A DNA stretch of 64,000 bases, taken from contig JAPPCR010000009.1 in assembly GCA_028875725.1 (NCBI GenBank), positions 124,001-188,000 of the forward strand. Direction: 5' to 3'. This DNA is from Acidobacteriota bacterium. GTDB lineage: Bacteria; Acidobacteriota; Thermoanaerobaculia; Multivoradales; Multivoraceae. A program made the position numbers and the translations under genes. The notes below the pieces were generated by a model. It saw nothing but the letters and a program-made list of their open reading frames with translations. It was not told the origin of the DNA and searched no databases. This document shows, one piece after another, positions 1 through 8,265 of the stretch (the first letter of the stretch is position 1; each line of letters opens with the position of its first letter).

Positions 1-545
1 TCCATCTTCGGGGCGTTCGCCAGGCCGTTGCGCATCTCCTGGAAGCCGAGGTCAAGCGTCACCGGATCGCCGACCCGCACCGCGCTCTTCGCGTCGTCGC
101 CATCCGTCGCGCCGATGTCGAGCCAGAGGTTCTCCATCTTGACCACCCGCTTGCGTTCCTCCATGTCGAGCAGGTGGATCGGCTTGCGGGCGATGACCGC
201 CGGAACCGGACCGTCCTTCGACCACACGGTCATCCGCTGGCCGATGAGCTGTTGCGGATCCCAGCCGCCGATCGGCTGCACCCACAGGAAGCCCTTGTCA
301 TCGATGTAGCTGACGATCAGGCCGATCTGGTCGCAGTGGCCCGCGAACAGCACGCGGCGACCGTCCGGCTTCTCGCCGGCCTCGACGTTCACCGCCGCGA
401 TCACGTTGCCGTGAACGTCGGTCGAAACGTCGTCGGCGAACTTGCCCGCGTAGGCGCGCACGACTTCCTGTACCGGCTCCTCGTGGCCCGAGGGGCTCGG
501 CGCGGCCAACAGATCAGTAAAGAACTTGCGTGCTGTCTTGTTCAC
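1..545 (-). CDS. M42 family metallopeptidase (aminopeptidase/endoglucanase-like), 3' part cut by window edge
   Basis: M42 enzymes are cytosolic, usually dodecameric, dinuclear-metal aminopeptidases that trim peptides. The 181 visible residues match the N-terminal part of the family: an SPSGHE segment near residue 17, a metal-site motif FAGHCDQIG (His70, Asp72) and the following VQPIGGWDPQQLIGQR segment where the PDZ-like insert begins. I place the start at GTG 545 because GGGAG lies just upstream on the minus strand and the reading begins NKTARKFF. The rest of the catalytic domain lies beyond base 1. It follows the cis-prenyltransferase gene on the same strand, separated by a strong hairpin. 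Family call is firm; the substrate is unknown. Confidence 0.88.
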   Translation of the reverse strand, partial: MNKTARKFFTDLLAAPSPSGHEEPVQEVVRAYAGKFADDVSTDVHGNVIAAVNVEAGEKPDGRRVLFAGHCDQIGLIVSYIDDKGFLWVQPIGGWDPQQLIGQRMTVWSKDGPVPAVIARKPIHLLDMEERKRVVKMENLWLDIGATDGDDAKSAVRVGDPVTLDLGFQEMRNGLANAPKM

Positions 546-567
546 TTGCTACTCCCAGTCGCTACTT

Positions 568-594
568 CGCCCGACCGCAGGTCACGGTCGGGCG
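568..594 (-). other. Perfect 10-bp hairpin between cis-prenyltransferase and M42 genes
   Basis: CGCCCGACCG (568-577) is the exact reverse complement of CGGTCGGGCG (585-594), with a 7-base loop. It lies after the prenyltransferase stop and just ahead of the M42 ribosome site. There is no T-tract, so it could be a factor-dependent terminator, an attenuator or an mRNA-stabilising stem. Confidence 0.5.
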
Positions 595-633
595 ACTACC
601 GCGGCTGTCCGGTGTTCCTGGTGTCTCCGACTC

Positions 634-1497
634 TCAACGTCCTCTGCGGCGCTGGCGGCTGCTGTACGACCTCAAGGCGCGCAGGAGGTCGATCTTACGC
701 AGAGCGGGCCAGTGCGTGTCGCAGAAGTAGTACTCCGAGTAGGTGCTCTGCCAGAGCAGGAAGCCGCTCAGGCGAACCTCGCCGCTGGTGCGGAGGATCA
801 GATCGGGCTCGGGCTGGCCGGAGGTGTAGAGGTAGCGCTCGATCGACGAGGCGCTGAACTCGTCCGCGACCTCGTCGAGTGATTTGCCGACCGCCGAGTT
901 GTCGAGCAGATAGTTGCGGAAGGCGCTCGCGATCTCCTCCCGGCCGCCGTAGGCCATCGCGATGTTCAGCCGGTAGCGGTCGTAGCCGCTGGTGGCCGCT
1001 TCCGCCTCCCGGATCGCGGTCTGGAGGCTCTCCGGCAGAAGTTCGACCTGTCCCAGGAACCGCACCCGGATGCCCTTCTGATGGACGTCGTCGTGGTTCG
1101 TGAGTTCCCGGGTCTTCTCCTCGAACAGATCGAACAGCGCCTGCACTTCCTTCGCGGAGCGATTGAAGTTGTCGAGCGACATGCTCCACACCGTGACGGT
1201 CGAGACGTCCGCCTCGTAGCACCAGTTGAGTACTTCCCACAGCTTCTCGGCGCCCCTGAAATGGCCCGCGCTGACGTTGCCCAGCCCCTGCTGGCGCGCA
1301 AAGCGCCGGTTGCCGTCCATGATCAGGCCGATGTGCTGGGGCAGGCGCCAGGTCCGCACCTTGGACTCGAGCCGACGCTGGTAGACGACGTAGAACGGCC
1401 ACTTGATCAGGGCCTTGACACGGCGCCAGAGTTCGCTCGCGGGCCGTGTTTCGCGCACAGGAACGGCGCCTGACGGGGCGGAATCGAAGACGCTCAC
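634..1497 (-). CDS. cis-prenyltransferase (undecaprenyl/Z-isoprenyl diphosphate synthase family)
   Basis: Cis-prenyltransferases condense isopentenyl diphosphate onto an allylic diphosphate to make lipid carriers for cell-wall and glycan synthesis. Visible signatures in the 287-aa product are HIGLIMDGNRRFA (P-loop with catalytic Asp, near residue 56), WSMSLDNFNR, and the C-terminal RTSGEVRLSGFLLWQ and YSEYYF segments. Start is GTG 1497, with GGGGAG seven bases upstream. The basic, Trp/Tyr-rich N-terminal extension (about 50 residues) and the SGQPEPDLILRTSGE.RLSGFLLWQ signature look more like the mycobacterial short-chain Z-farnesyl diphosphate synthase type than E. coli UppS, from memory of those sequences. 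Chain length therefore cannot be assigned; it could be the housekeeping UppS or a paralogue. Confidence 0.85.
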   Translation of the reverse strand: MSVFDSAPSGAVPVRETRPASELWRRVKALIKWPFYVVYQRRLESKVRTWRLPQHIGLIMDGNRRFARQQGLGNVSAGHFRGAEKLWEVLNWCYEADVSTVTVWSMSLDNFNRSAKEVQALFDLFEEKTRELTNHDDVHQKGIRVRFLGQVELLPESLQTAIREAEAATSGYDRYRLNIAMAYGGREEIASAFRNYLLDNSAVGKSLDEVADEFSASSIERYLYTSGQPEPDLILRTSGEVRLSGFLLWQSTYSEYYFCDTHWPALRKIDLLRALRSYSSRQRRRGR

Positions 1498-1643
1498 CGG
1501 GAATCTCCCCGCCGGTCGGACGGCTGGTCACACGGAAGCCGCTTCACGCCTGCAAGTCTCTCTCTTCGCTGTGTTACTTTCCACCGGCACTCAGCCGCCG
1601 CCCTTCGCCCAACCACCGAAGCCGCCACGAGGCCACGCAACAG

Positions 1644-3047
1644 ATGCCATCGCGGAAGCCACGGGAGTCGACCCGGCATCATAGCGACGTTGGAAGACAC
1701 CGGGGCGAGGCGTTTCGGAATCCGGTTCGGGATCGACAACGCCGCGCCTGGCGTTCGATCTTCCCGATCCTGTCACTTTTCGCTCTCGCCGGCCTGACCG
1801 GGCCCGCAAAGGCTGCGGCACCGGCACTCGAGACCACCGACGGCACGGAAGCACTGCGTCTCTACCTCGACTGCGACTGGGGCTGCGACTTCACGTTCCT
1901 GCGTACCCAGATCACCTACGTCAACTGGGTGCGCGATCGCCAGGACGCCGAAGTCCACGTCCTCGTGACCATCCAGGGCGGCGGCAACTCGCGCGAGTAC
2001 ACGTTCAACTTCATTGGTCTGGAGCGCTTCGAAGGCACCGATCAGAGGCTGATTCACGCGTCGTCGTACACCGACACGGACGACGAACGCCGGCGCGGCA
2101 TCCAGCGCCTCCTCGAACTGGGTCTGGTGCGCTACGTGCTGGAGACGCCGCAGGCCGCAGGACTCGTCGTGGAGTTCCAGAACGGGGAAGCGGAGGACGA
2201 GCCACACACCCTGGTGGTGGACGACCCCTGGAACCACTGGGTCTACCGCCTGCGCCTGAACACCGACTTCCGAAGCGAGGATCGCAGGGACTCGCAGTCC
2301 TACCAGACGAGCGCTTCGGCGGGCCGCACCACGGACTTGTGGCGGATGGGAATGGGCGTCTTCTACTCCTACCGGGAGAGCAACTTCGAGTTCGAGGACG
2401 GCAGCACCTTCAAGAACGTCTCCCGGAGCACGAGCTACTTCGGCCAGGTGATCCGTACCCTGGCCCCGCACTGGGGCGTGGGCGTCGGCGCCAGCAGCAG
2501 GCGCTCCACTTTCCTGAATCTGGACAACTCCTACCGCGCGGCAGCGGCCATCGAGTACAACTACTTCCCCTACAGCGAGTCGTCCGAACGCGAGTTCACC
2601 TTCGCCTACTTCATCGGGGGCACCCGTCTCGACTATGAGGAGGTCACGGTCTACGACAAGCTGGAGGAGACCTACACGGACCAGGGCGCGTACATCGCCT
2701 TCGGCATGGAACGGCCCTGGGGCGAGGCCCACCTCGACCTCCAGTACAGCCACTTCATCGACGACTTCGATCGCAGCCGGATCGAGCTCAGTACCGATAT
2801 CGAGTACCACATCGTGCGCGGGTTGAGCTTCGACGTCTACGCCGGCGTGTCGCGGATCCGGGATCAGATCTACCTGCCGAAGGGCGGCGCGACGGACGCC
2901 GAGGTCCTGGTCGCCAGACGGCAGTTGGAGACGGACCTCTCCTTCCGCGGCGGCATCCAGCTCCGGTACACCTTCGGCTCGATCTATAACAACGTCGTCA
3001 ACTCGAGGCTGAGCAGCGAGAGCGGCGGCTTCTCGCGCATCTTCTAG
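1644..3047 (+). CDS. Predicted outer-membrane beta-barrel protein
   Basis: I do not recognise a named family. The 467-aa product has a hydrophobic segment (SIFPILSLFALAGLTGPAKA, about residues 38-57) ending in an Ala-X-Ala-like site, then a mature part rich in alternating aromatic/polar strands (for example GMGVFYSYRES, YFGQVIRTLAP, AAIEYNYFPY, FTFAYFIGG, AYIAFGMERP, LDLQYSHFID). It ends in a strand-like FGSIYNN region and a terminal Phe, all typical of outer-membrane barrels. The N-terminal half (DCDWGCDFTFLRTQITYVNW) looks globular and may be periplasmic. ATG 1644 is the only in-frame conventional start close to the signal peptide, though it leaves a long basic n-region. trkA follows 46 bases downstream but has its own promoter-like element. 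Confidence 0.6.
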   Translation: MPSRKPRESTRHHSDVGRHRGEAFRNPVRDRQRRAWRSIFPILSLFALAGLTGPAKAAAPALETTDGTEALRLYLDCDWGCDFTFLRTQITYVNWVRDRQDAEVHVLVTIQGGGNSREYTFNFIGLERFEGTDQRLIHASSYTDTDDERRRGIQRLLELGLVRYVLETPQAAGLVVEFQNGEAEDEPHTLVVDDPWNHWVYRLRLNTDFRSEDRRDSQSYQTSASAGRTTDLWRMGMGVFYSYRESNFEFEDGSTFKNVSRSTSYFGQVIRTLAPHWGVGVGASSRRSTFLNLDNSYRAAAAIEYNYFPYSESSEREFTFAYFIGGTRLDYEEVTVYDKLEETYTDQGAYIAFGMERPWGEAHLDLQYSHFIDDFDRSRIELSTDIEYHIVRGLSFDVYAGVSRIRDQIYLPKGGATDAEVLVARRQLETDLSFRGGIQLRYTFGSIYNNVVNSRLSSESGGFSRIF

Positions 3048-3080
3048 ATCTCGCAACGCGGCCCGCGGGCGCCGCTCCGG

Positions 3081-3086
3081 TATCGT
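3081..3086 (+). promoter_or_regulatory. TANNNT -10-like element of a probable leaderless trkA
   Basis: TATCGT lies seven bases before GTG 3094, and no Shine-Dalgarno sequence is visible. Same arrangement as nine other genes in this window. Confidence 0.5.
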
Positions 3087-3093
3087 GGACCGC

Positions 3094-4446
3094 GTGGCTG
3101 TCGTCATCGCCGGTGGCGGCGACATCGCGTACCTGCTTGCGTCCTCCCTTGCGCGGGAGGAGGACGTCTTCGTCATCCTGCCGACGGAGGCCGCCCGCGA
3201 CCGGTTCGAGAACCTCGACCTGCAGATCACGGTGGGACCGGCGGCCAGCCGGTCCGTTCTCCAGCACGTAGGGCTCTCCGACCGCGACACCTTCGTCGCC
3301 TGCGCCGACTCCGACGAGCGCAACATCATCGCCTGTCTGGCGGCGCGCGGCCGGGCGCAATGCACCACGTACTGCTTCATCACGCAGGACGAGCACCACG
3401 AGAGCTTCAACGACCCTGAGCAGACCACTCTCGAGGAGGTCATCGACCACCTGATCTGGCCGCAGTGGTCGCTGGCCCGGGAGATCGGCCGCATCGTGCT
3501 CGAGCCTCGGGCCCTCGATGTCGAGAGCTTCCACCGCGGCCGCATCTGGCTCGTGGAGTACAGGCTGGAGGCCGACTCTCCGCTCTGCGGTCCCACCCTC
3601 GCCGAGGCGCCCCTGCCGCGCAACACCCTCATCGTGAGCCGGGTACGCGACGGCAAGCTGATCGTGCCACGCGGACTGGACCGCCTGGAAGCCGGCGACA
3701 AGGTGCTCTTCATGGGCCGGCGCACACCGCTTCGCCAGGTGGCGAAGCGCTTCTTCGCCGCTCCCGAAACCGTGGTCCGCAGCGTGACGATCGTCGGCGC
3801 CGGCCGCACCGGCCGACTCCTCGCGCGCGAACTCACCAGCGGCCTGTGGCCGGAAGTGAAGATCATCGAGTCCTCGCGACGGCGCTGCGAGGACATCGCC
3901 GACCAGGTGGGCCGGGCGATCGTCTTCCACGGCGACGGAACAGACCTGAGGCTGCTGGAGGAGATCGGCGTCGCCCGCAGCGATGCGCTGGTTGCCATGG
4001 CCGGCGACGACCAGACCAACCTGCTCTGCTCCCTGATCGCGAAGCAGCTCGGGATCCCGAAGGTGGTCACGGGCGTCAGCAACGAAACCAGCAGCGCCCT
4101 GTTCGAGCGGGTCGGCATCGACGTCACCCTGAACGCCCGATCCGCCGCGATCGCCGAGGTCCTCCACCAGATCCAGGCGCCCCGGCTGGAGTACCGCGCG
4201 ACGCTCGAGGACGGCCTCGCGGAAGTCGTCGAAGTCGTCGTTCCGGAGGACTTCGAGGCCCGTCGCCTGAAGGAGATGGACATGCCGAACGGCGTGATCG
4301 TCGGCGGAGTGCTGCGCCAGTACAACACCATCGTGCCCGGCGGCGAAGACGAGGTGCGGCCGGGCGACCGTCTCCTGATCGTGACCACGACGGAGAGTTC
4401 GGGACTCGTCGGACCGACCTTCGGCCTGACGCCCGGGGCGGCCTGA
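3094..4446 (+). CDS. trkA: Trk potassium uptake regulatory NAD-binding subunit TrkA
   Basis: TrkA is the cytosolic NAD(H)-gated ring that controls the TrkH potassium channel. The roughly 450-aa product has the expected duplicated layout: RCK-N 1 (AVVIAGGGDIAYLLA at the very N terminus), RCK-C 1, then RCK-N 2 with a clear Rossmann motif TIVGAGRTGRLLA and the DG-containing FHGDGTDLRLLEEIG, and a C-terminal RCK-C. The start is GTG 3094 rather than GTG 3085: the first beta strand then begins at once, and TATCGT sits seven bases upstream. trkH follows 18 bases after the stop, so the two are an operon. Osmotic/ionic homeostasis is the expected role. Confidence 0.92.
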   Translation: MAVVIAGGGDIAYLLASSLAREEDVFVILPTEAARDRFENLDLQITVGPAASRSVLQHVGLSDRDTFVACADSDERNIIACLAARGRAQCTTYCFITQDEHHESFNDPEQTTLEEVIDHLIWPQWSLAREIGRIVLEPRALDVESFHRGRIWLVEYRLEADSPLCGPTLAEAPLPRNTLIVSRVRDGKLIVPRGLDRLEAGDKVLFMGRRTPLRQVAKRFFAAPETVVRSVTIVGAGRTGRLLARELTSGLWPEVKIIESSRRRCEDIADQVGRAIVFHGDGTDLRLLEEIGVARSDALVAMAGDDQTNLLCSLIAKQLGIPKVVTGVSNETSSALFERVGIDVTLNARSAAIAEVLHQIQAPRLEYRATLEDGLAEVVEVVVPEDFEARRLKEMDMPNGVIVGGVLRQYNTIVPGGEDEVRPGDRLLIVTTTESSGLVGPTFGLTPGAA

Positions 4447-4464
4447 CGGGCGGCGCGAGCGAGC

Positions 4465-5943
4465 GTGCGCGGCTCACTGGTACTTCGCACGACCCTGGCC
4501 CTGGTCGGCTGCTTCGGCGTCGTCCTGCTCGCGCCCTCCGCGGTCGAAGCCGCCTATGGCAACGGCCGCAGCGCGACGGGTTTTCTCGGCGCCGCGGTCG
4601 TGGCCATCCTGCTCGGACTCGGGTCTCGCCTGTTGCCCGGGCGGGGCCTGGAGATGCGACGCATGGAAGGGCTCGCGACCGTCGGCATGTCCTGGCTGTT
4701 GCTGGTCCTGATCGGCGCCGCTCCCTACGTCGTGAACGGCTTCGATCCCGCCGATGCGCTGTTCGAGTCGATGTCCGGCCTGACCGGGACCGGCGCCACG
4801 ATCCTCACCGACTTCGACGCGGCCAGCGAGGGCGTGCTGCTGTGGCGCAGCCTGAGCGAGTGGGTGGGGAGCATGGGCATCATCGCCCTCTTCATCGCGG
4901 TCCTGCCCGCGCTCCGCATCGCCGGCCGCCAGATGTTCTTCGCCGAGGCTCCCGGTCCGACGGAGGAGCGACTCACGCCCCGCATTCGCAACACGGCCGT
5001 GGCCCTCTACACCCTCTACGTCGGCTTGACCGTCCTGGAGACCGGACTCCTCGTCCGTCTCGGCATGCCGCTCTTCGACGCCGTCTGCAACTCGCTCTCG
5101 ACCGTCTCGGCGGGCGGCTTCTCACCGCATCCGAGCAGTATCGCGGGGTACAGCAGCCCCGCGATCGAGTGGACGGTCATGGCGTTCATGCTCCTCGCCG
5201 GCGCCAACTACGCGTTCCAGTTCCAGGCCATCCGGGGGCGGCCGCTGACCCTGCTGCGCAGCGAGGAGTTCCGCCTCTACCTCCTGATCGTCCTCGTTGC
5301 GACCCTGCTCCTGGCGTGCACGCTGAAGAGCGACGAGGTAGCCCTGTGGGACTGGATCAGGGCCGGAGCGCTGTCCGAGGAGACTCTGAGGCGAGCGGGC
5401 TTCCAGGCGCTGACCCTCATCACCACGACCGGTTTCGCCACGGAGGACTTCGCGCTCTGGTCGGGAGCGAGCCAGACGATTCTCCTGCTGCTCATGTTCT
5501 GCGGCGGCTGCGGCGGTTCGGCAGCCGGCGGGCCGAAACTCGTGCGTATCTGGCTGATCGCCAAGTCATCTCTGCTCGAGCTGTTCCACACCGTCTTCCC
5601 GCGCGCGGTGCGGCCCCTGCGACTCGACGGCCGCCGGGTCCCGGAGGATGTGATCCACGCCATCGTCTCCTTCCTTCTGCTCTACCTCGTCCTGTTCGCC
5701 CTGAGCGTCGGAGTGGTCGGGCTGACCGGCGTGGGAATGGAGACCGCCGTGACCGCCAGCATCGCCACGCTCGGCAACATCGGCCCCGGGCTCGGGGATG
5801 TCGGCCCGTTCGACAACTACGCCCACTTCCCGGCGGGGATCAAGGTGTATCTCTCGCTCAACATGTGGATCGGGCGGCTCGAGATCATCACGGTCCTGAT
5901 CTTCCTGCACCCCGCCGCCTGGCTCGGCCTCCGCTGGCGCTAG
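4465..5943 (+). CDS. trkH: Trk potassium transporter membrane subunit TrkH
   Basis: TrkH forms the potassium-conducting pore in the inner membrane. The 492-aa product is strongly hydrophobic, and the four selectivity-filter loops are visible in order: SGLTGTGATI, STVSAGGFSP, TTTGFATED and ATLGNIGPGLG, each with its key Gly. The intramembrane gating-loop region includes FCGGCGGSAAGGPK. GTG 4465 is used as start; no good ribosome site is visible, so translation is probably coupled to trkA, 18 bases upstream. With TrkA it makes a complete uptake system. Confidence 0.93.
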   Translation: MRGSLVLRTTLALVGCFGVVLLAPSAVEAAYGNGRSATGFLGAAVVAILLGLGSRLLPGRGLEMRRMEGLATVGMSWLLLVLIGAAPYVVNGFDPADALFESMSGLTGTGATILTDFDAASEGVLLWRSLSEWVGSMGIIALFIAVLPALRIAGRQMFFAEAPGPTEERLTPRIRNTAVALYTLYVGLTVLETGLLVRLGMPLFDAVCNSLSTVSAGGFSPHPSSIAGYSSPAIEWTVMAFMLLAGANYAFQFQAIRGRPLTLLRSEEFRLYLLIVLVATLLLACTLKSDEVALWDWIRAGALSEETLRRAGFQALTLITTTGFATEDFALWSGASQTILLLLMFCGGCGGSAAGGPKLVRIWLIAKSSLLELFHTVFPRAVRPLRLDGRRVPEDVIHAIVSFLLLYLVLFALSVGVVGLTGVGMETAVTASIATLGNIGPGLGDVGPFDNYAHFPAGIKVYLSLNMWIGRLEIITVLIFLHPAAWLGLRWR

Positions 5944-6048
5944 CGCGGCCGAAGGTCCAGAAGCCAGCGCTTCGCGCCGGATGCCGGCGAGGACGCCGGC
6001 GCACCCAGTTTCTGCCGCGCAGGCTCCCAGGCGCGCTGAAGCCGCTGC

Positions 6049-6054
6049 TACAGT
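6049..6054 (+). promoter_or_regulatory. TACAGT -10-like element of a probable leaderless gene
   Basis: TACAGT is nine bases before ATG 6064, with no Shine-Dalgarno in between. The surrounding GCCGCTGCTACAGT is repeated exactly ahead of the aminotransferase gene (11074-11087). Confidence 0.5.
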
Positions 6055-6063
6055 GCCCGCCCC

Positions 6064-6891
6064 ATGGAACTCCTGGCATCCGGCTACACCCTGGTCGAAG
6101 GACCGCGAGTCGACGCGGAAGACCGCCTCTACTTCAGCGACGTCCACAACGGCGGCGTCTATCGCCGCAGCCCGAACGGCGAGATCGAAACCGTCGTGCC
6201 GAAGCGCCGCGGCGTCGGCGGCATCGCGCTCCACGCCGACGGCGGCATCGTGTGCTCCGGCCGCAACATCTGCCACGTCCGGGACGGCGTGACCCGGATC
6301 CTCTTCGACCCGCCTGACACGCCCGGCTTCAACGACCTGTTCGCCGACTCCCAGGGCCGCGTCATCTGCGGAACGATGCGCACGAGCCCGTTCACCGGCG
6401 AGAAGGAACGGACACCCGGTGAGTGCTGGCGGATCGAGGCGGAGGGTGAAGCGACCGAGCTCTACGGCGACATCAGCCTGACCAACGGCATCGGCTTCTC
6501 GCCGGACGGCCGCACCCTGTACCACGCCGACACCGCGCACAAGCATGTGGTCGCCCACGACGTCACGGACGACGGCCGGTGCGTCAATCGGCGAACAATC
6601 GCCGAGCCCGACCGCGGCCGCCCCGACGGCCTCGCCGTCGACGAGGAAGGCTGCCTCTGGGTCGCCTGCGTAGCCGGCGGCTGCGTCACCCGCTTCGATC
6701 CCGCGGGCCGGATCCTCAGCCACCTGGAGGTACCCACGAGGAACATCACCAGCGTCTGCTTCGGCGGCAGCGACCGGCGCGACCTCTACGTCGTCACGAC
6801 CGGCGACCCGGACGAGCCTGGAAGCAGCGGCTCGATCTTCCGGACGCGGTCGGCGGTGGCCGGGCTGCCGGTGCCGATGGCGACGATCTGA
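6064..6891 (+). CDS. SMP-30/gluconolactonase family protein
   Basis: The family comprises six-bladed beta-propeller lactonases using one divalent metal. In the 275-aa product the predicted metal ligands are visible: Glu12 in LVEGPR, Asn90 in FND, Asn141 in LTNGIGFSPDG and Asp188 in RPDGLAVD. No signal peptide is seen, so it is cytosolic. It probably opens a sugar-acid lactone, but neighbours (trkH upstream, a small unknown downstream) give no pathway. The start ATG is preceded by a TACAGT element and not by a ribosome site. Confidence 0.85.
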   Translation: MELLASGYTLVEGPRVDAEDRLYFSDVHNGGVYRRSPNGEIETVVPKRRGVGGIALHADGGIVCSGRNICHVRDGVTRILFDPPDTPGFNDLFADSQGRVICGTMRTSPFTGEKERTPGECWRIEAEGEATELYGDISLTNGIGFSPDGRTLYHADTAHKHVVAHDVTDDGRCVNRRTIAEPDRGRPDGLAVDEEGCLWVACVAGGCVTRFDPAGRILSHLEVPTRNITSVCFGGSDRRDLYVVTTGDPDEPGSSGSIFRTRSAVAGLPVPMATI

Positions 6892-6910
6892 GTCGCAACG
6901 GCTCCACGAC

Positions 6911-7135
6911 ATGCCAGAGAAACCGCCAACTTCAGCCCAGCCACGGCGACCCACCGCCGCTGGCGCGGCCCCAGACCCCACCCGTTCGGCGGCTCAGGAA
7001 GCCAAGACTCACCGACTCGCACCTGTGGAAGAGAGTCCCAGACCCGCCGACGACACCCGCGCCAAGCTCGCGGAACGCGGAATCTCAGAAGAAGACGTCG
7101 CCGACGCCATCCGCTGGGCCCGCTCCAACGAGTAG
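6911..7135 (+). CDS. Small protein, possible orphan antitoxin-like C terminus
   Basis: This 74-aa reading frame starts 20 bases after the SMP-30 stop. The first half is low complexity and Pro/Ala-rich. The last 25 residues, AKLAERGISEEDVADAIRWAR, form a plausible amphipathic helix pair and resemble C-terminal tails I associate with small type II antitoxins. No toxin gene follows on this strand; the next gene is convergent. Codon use fits the neighbours. It may be real and co-transcribed with the lactonase gene, but its function is unknown. Confidence 0.45.
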   Translation: MPEKPPTSAQPRRPTAAGAAPDPTRSAAQEAKTHRLAPVEESPRPADDTRAKLAERGISEEDVADAIRWARSNE

Positions 7136-7187
7136 CTAGCCACGTACCGGCCACTTTGAGGCAAAGGAGAAGGGGGAGGCGCCAACT

Positions 7188-7682
7188 CTACGGATCGAGA
7201 TCCGCCACCCACGTAAGCACTTCGCCCTCGCCGGCCAGCAGCACCGTCCCCGGCATGACGCGAAGCCGCCAGGGCGTCAGGCGCAACACGGCGAACCCCG
7301 GACTGTCGGGGCCGTCCCATCCGGGGATCATCGCCGGGTCGTAACCGACCGGTGGAGGCGTCGACTTGAAGAGGTTCCAGGTCCGCTCCCGCGTGGGCAG
7401 GTCGAACGCCCACTCCGCCCGGCATTCCGCCACGCATGTGTCGTGGTTCTCGGTCCAGTAGTTGCACGAGATGTAGGGACTGGTCTCGAGGTGTGCGCGC
7501 TTGGTTGCCGTCGGGCCGGTACCTATCCAGCCGGTGAGGACGCCGTCCTCCCACTCCCAAATGGGGTGCAGGACGCGTGAGCGGGGCCGGTTCGCCCGGT
7601 CCACAGTCGCGGCCGAACACCAGACGATCCGGTGAGCCATGTCGACGAACGCCGGGGCCACTTCGGACAAAGATGTGGACAA
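7188..7682 (-). CDS. Pyridoxamine 5'-phosphate oxidase-like flavin-binding protein
   Basis: The 164-aa product fits the split-barrel FMN/F420-binding superfamily: an early ATVDRANRPRSRVLHPIWEW segment (substrate/flavin strand), GWIGTGPTATKRAHLETSPYISCNYW (the phosphate-contacting Lys/His region) and a C-terminal RLTPWRLRVMPGT segment typical of general-stress-type members. The start is TTG 7682: an ideal AGGAGG (7691-7696) lies eight bases upstream, and the longer upstream reading frame is not conserved-looking. The reaction is unknown. Divergent from the MntA gene. Confidence 0.72.
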   Translation of the reverse strand: MSTSLSEVAPAFVDMAHRIVWCSAATVDRANRPRSRVLHPIWEWEDGVLTGWIGTGPTATKRAHLETSPYISCNYWTENHDTCVAECRAEWAFDLPTRERTWNLFKSTPPPVGYDPAMIPGWDGPDSPGFAVLRLTPWRLRVMPGTVLLAGEGEVLTWVADLDP

Positions 7683-7690
7683 CTTCGGTT

Positions 7691-7696
7691 CCTCCT
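7691..7696 (-). promoter_or_regulatory. Shine-Dalgarno AGGAGG that fixes a TTG start
   Basis: AGGAGG on the minus strand, eight bases before TTG 7682, decides the start of the PNPOx-like gene over longer upstream alternatives. Confidence 0.75.
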
Positions 7697-7812
7697 GATG
7701 CCGAGAGAGCGGCCGGACGTTAGCAGTGGACAGAATCCACAGGCCGACACGCGCATCGCTTGTACGATAGGCATCGGCAGAGTCGTGCCCTCCAATCCTG
7801 GAGATCCCGAAG

Positions 7813-8265
7813 ATGGGTAAAGAGCAGTCTGGTAGCGGGACCACCCACGGCACCGACCTTCAGGTCCGCTTGACCCGCGCCCTAGAGCCGCGGCCTGAGA
7901 TTCTCGACGCCTACCTCTTCGGTTCGCAGGCGCGGGGCGACGCGGGCACCCTGAGCGACATCGATGTCGCCGTGTACATCGACGAAGACCTGGCCGAGCC
8001 GGGGCCGTACGGCTACGACGCGGAACTCATCACCGACCTGATGACGGAGCTGGGAACGAACGCTATAGACGTCGTCCTCCTGAACCGGGCACCGCCACTG
8101 CTCTATCACCGCGTCCTGCGCGACGGGAAACTGCTGGTGACCCGCGACCTGAAGTCCACGACCACCCGCGCCGGCTACGCCCTTTCGCGCTACTTCGACT
8201 TCTTGCCGCAACTGAAGAAGCAGGCGGACGCACGCCGCTACGCGAACAGGAGCCGTCAGGAGTGA
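7813..8265 (+). CDS. mntA: MntA-type nucleotidyltransferase antitoxin
   Basis: Minimal nucleotidyltransferases of this type neutralise a HEPN toxin by adding AMP groups to it. The 150-aa product carries the catalytic signature GSQARGDAGTLSDIDVAV (Gly37-Ser38, Asp49 and Asp51) plus the third acidic residue Asp86 in NAIDVVLL. ATG 7813 has GGAG upstream. The gene overlaps the following HEPN gene by four bases (GTGA), so the two are translationally coupled. This is the standard antitoxin-then-toxin order of MntA/HepT loci. Confidence 0.88.
   Translation: MGKEQSGSGTTHGTDLQVRLTRALEPRPEILDAYLFGSQARGDAGTLSDIDVAVYIDEDLAEPGPYGYDAELITDLMTELGTNAIDVVLLNRAPPLLYHRVLRDGKLLVTRDLKSTTTRAGYALSRYFDFLPQLKKQADARRYANRSRQE

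Noticed and set aside
1773-4490. A 905-aa open frame on the minus strand opposite the barrel protein and trkA
   Set aside because: Arg/Ser-rich, no family features, and it is antisense to two well-supported genes; such frames are expected at this GC content.
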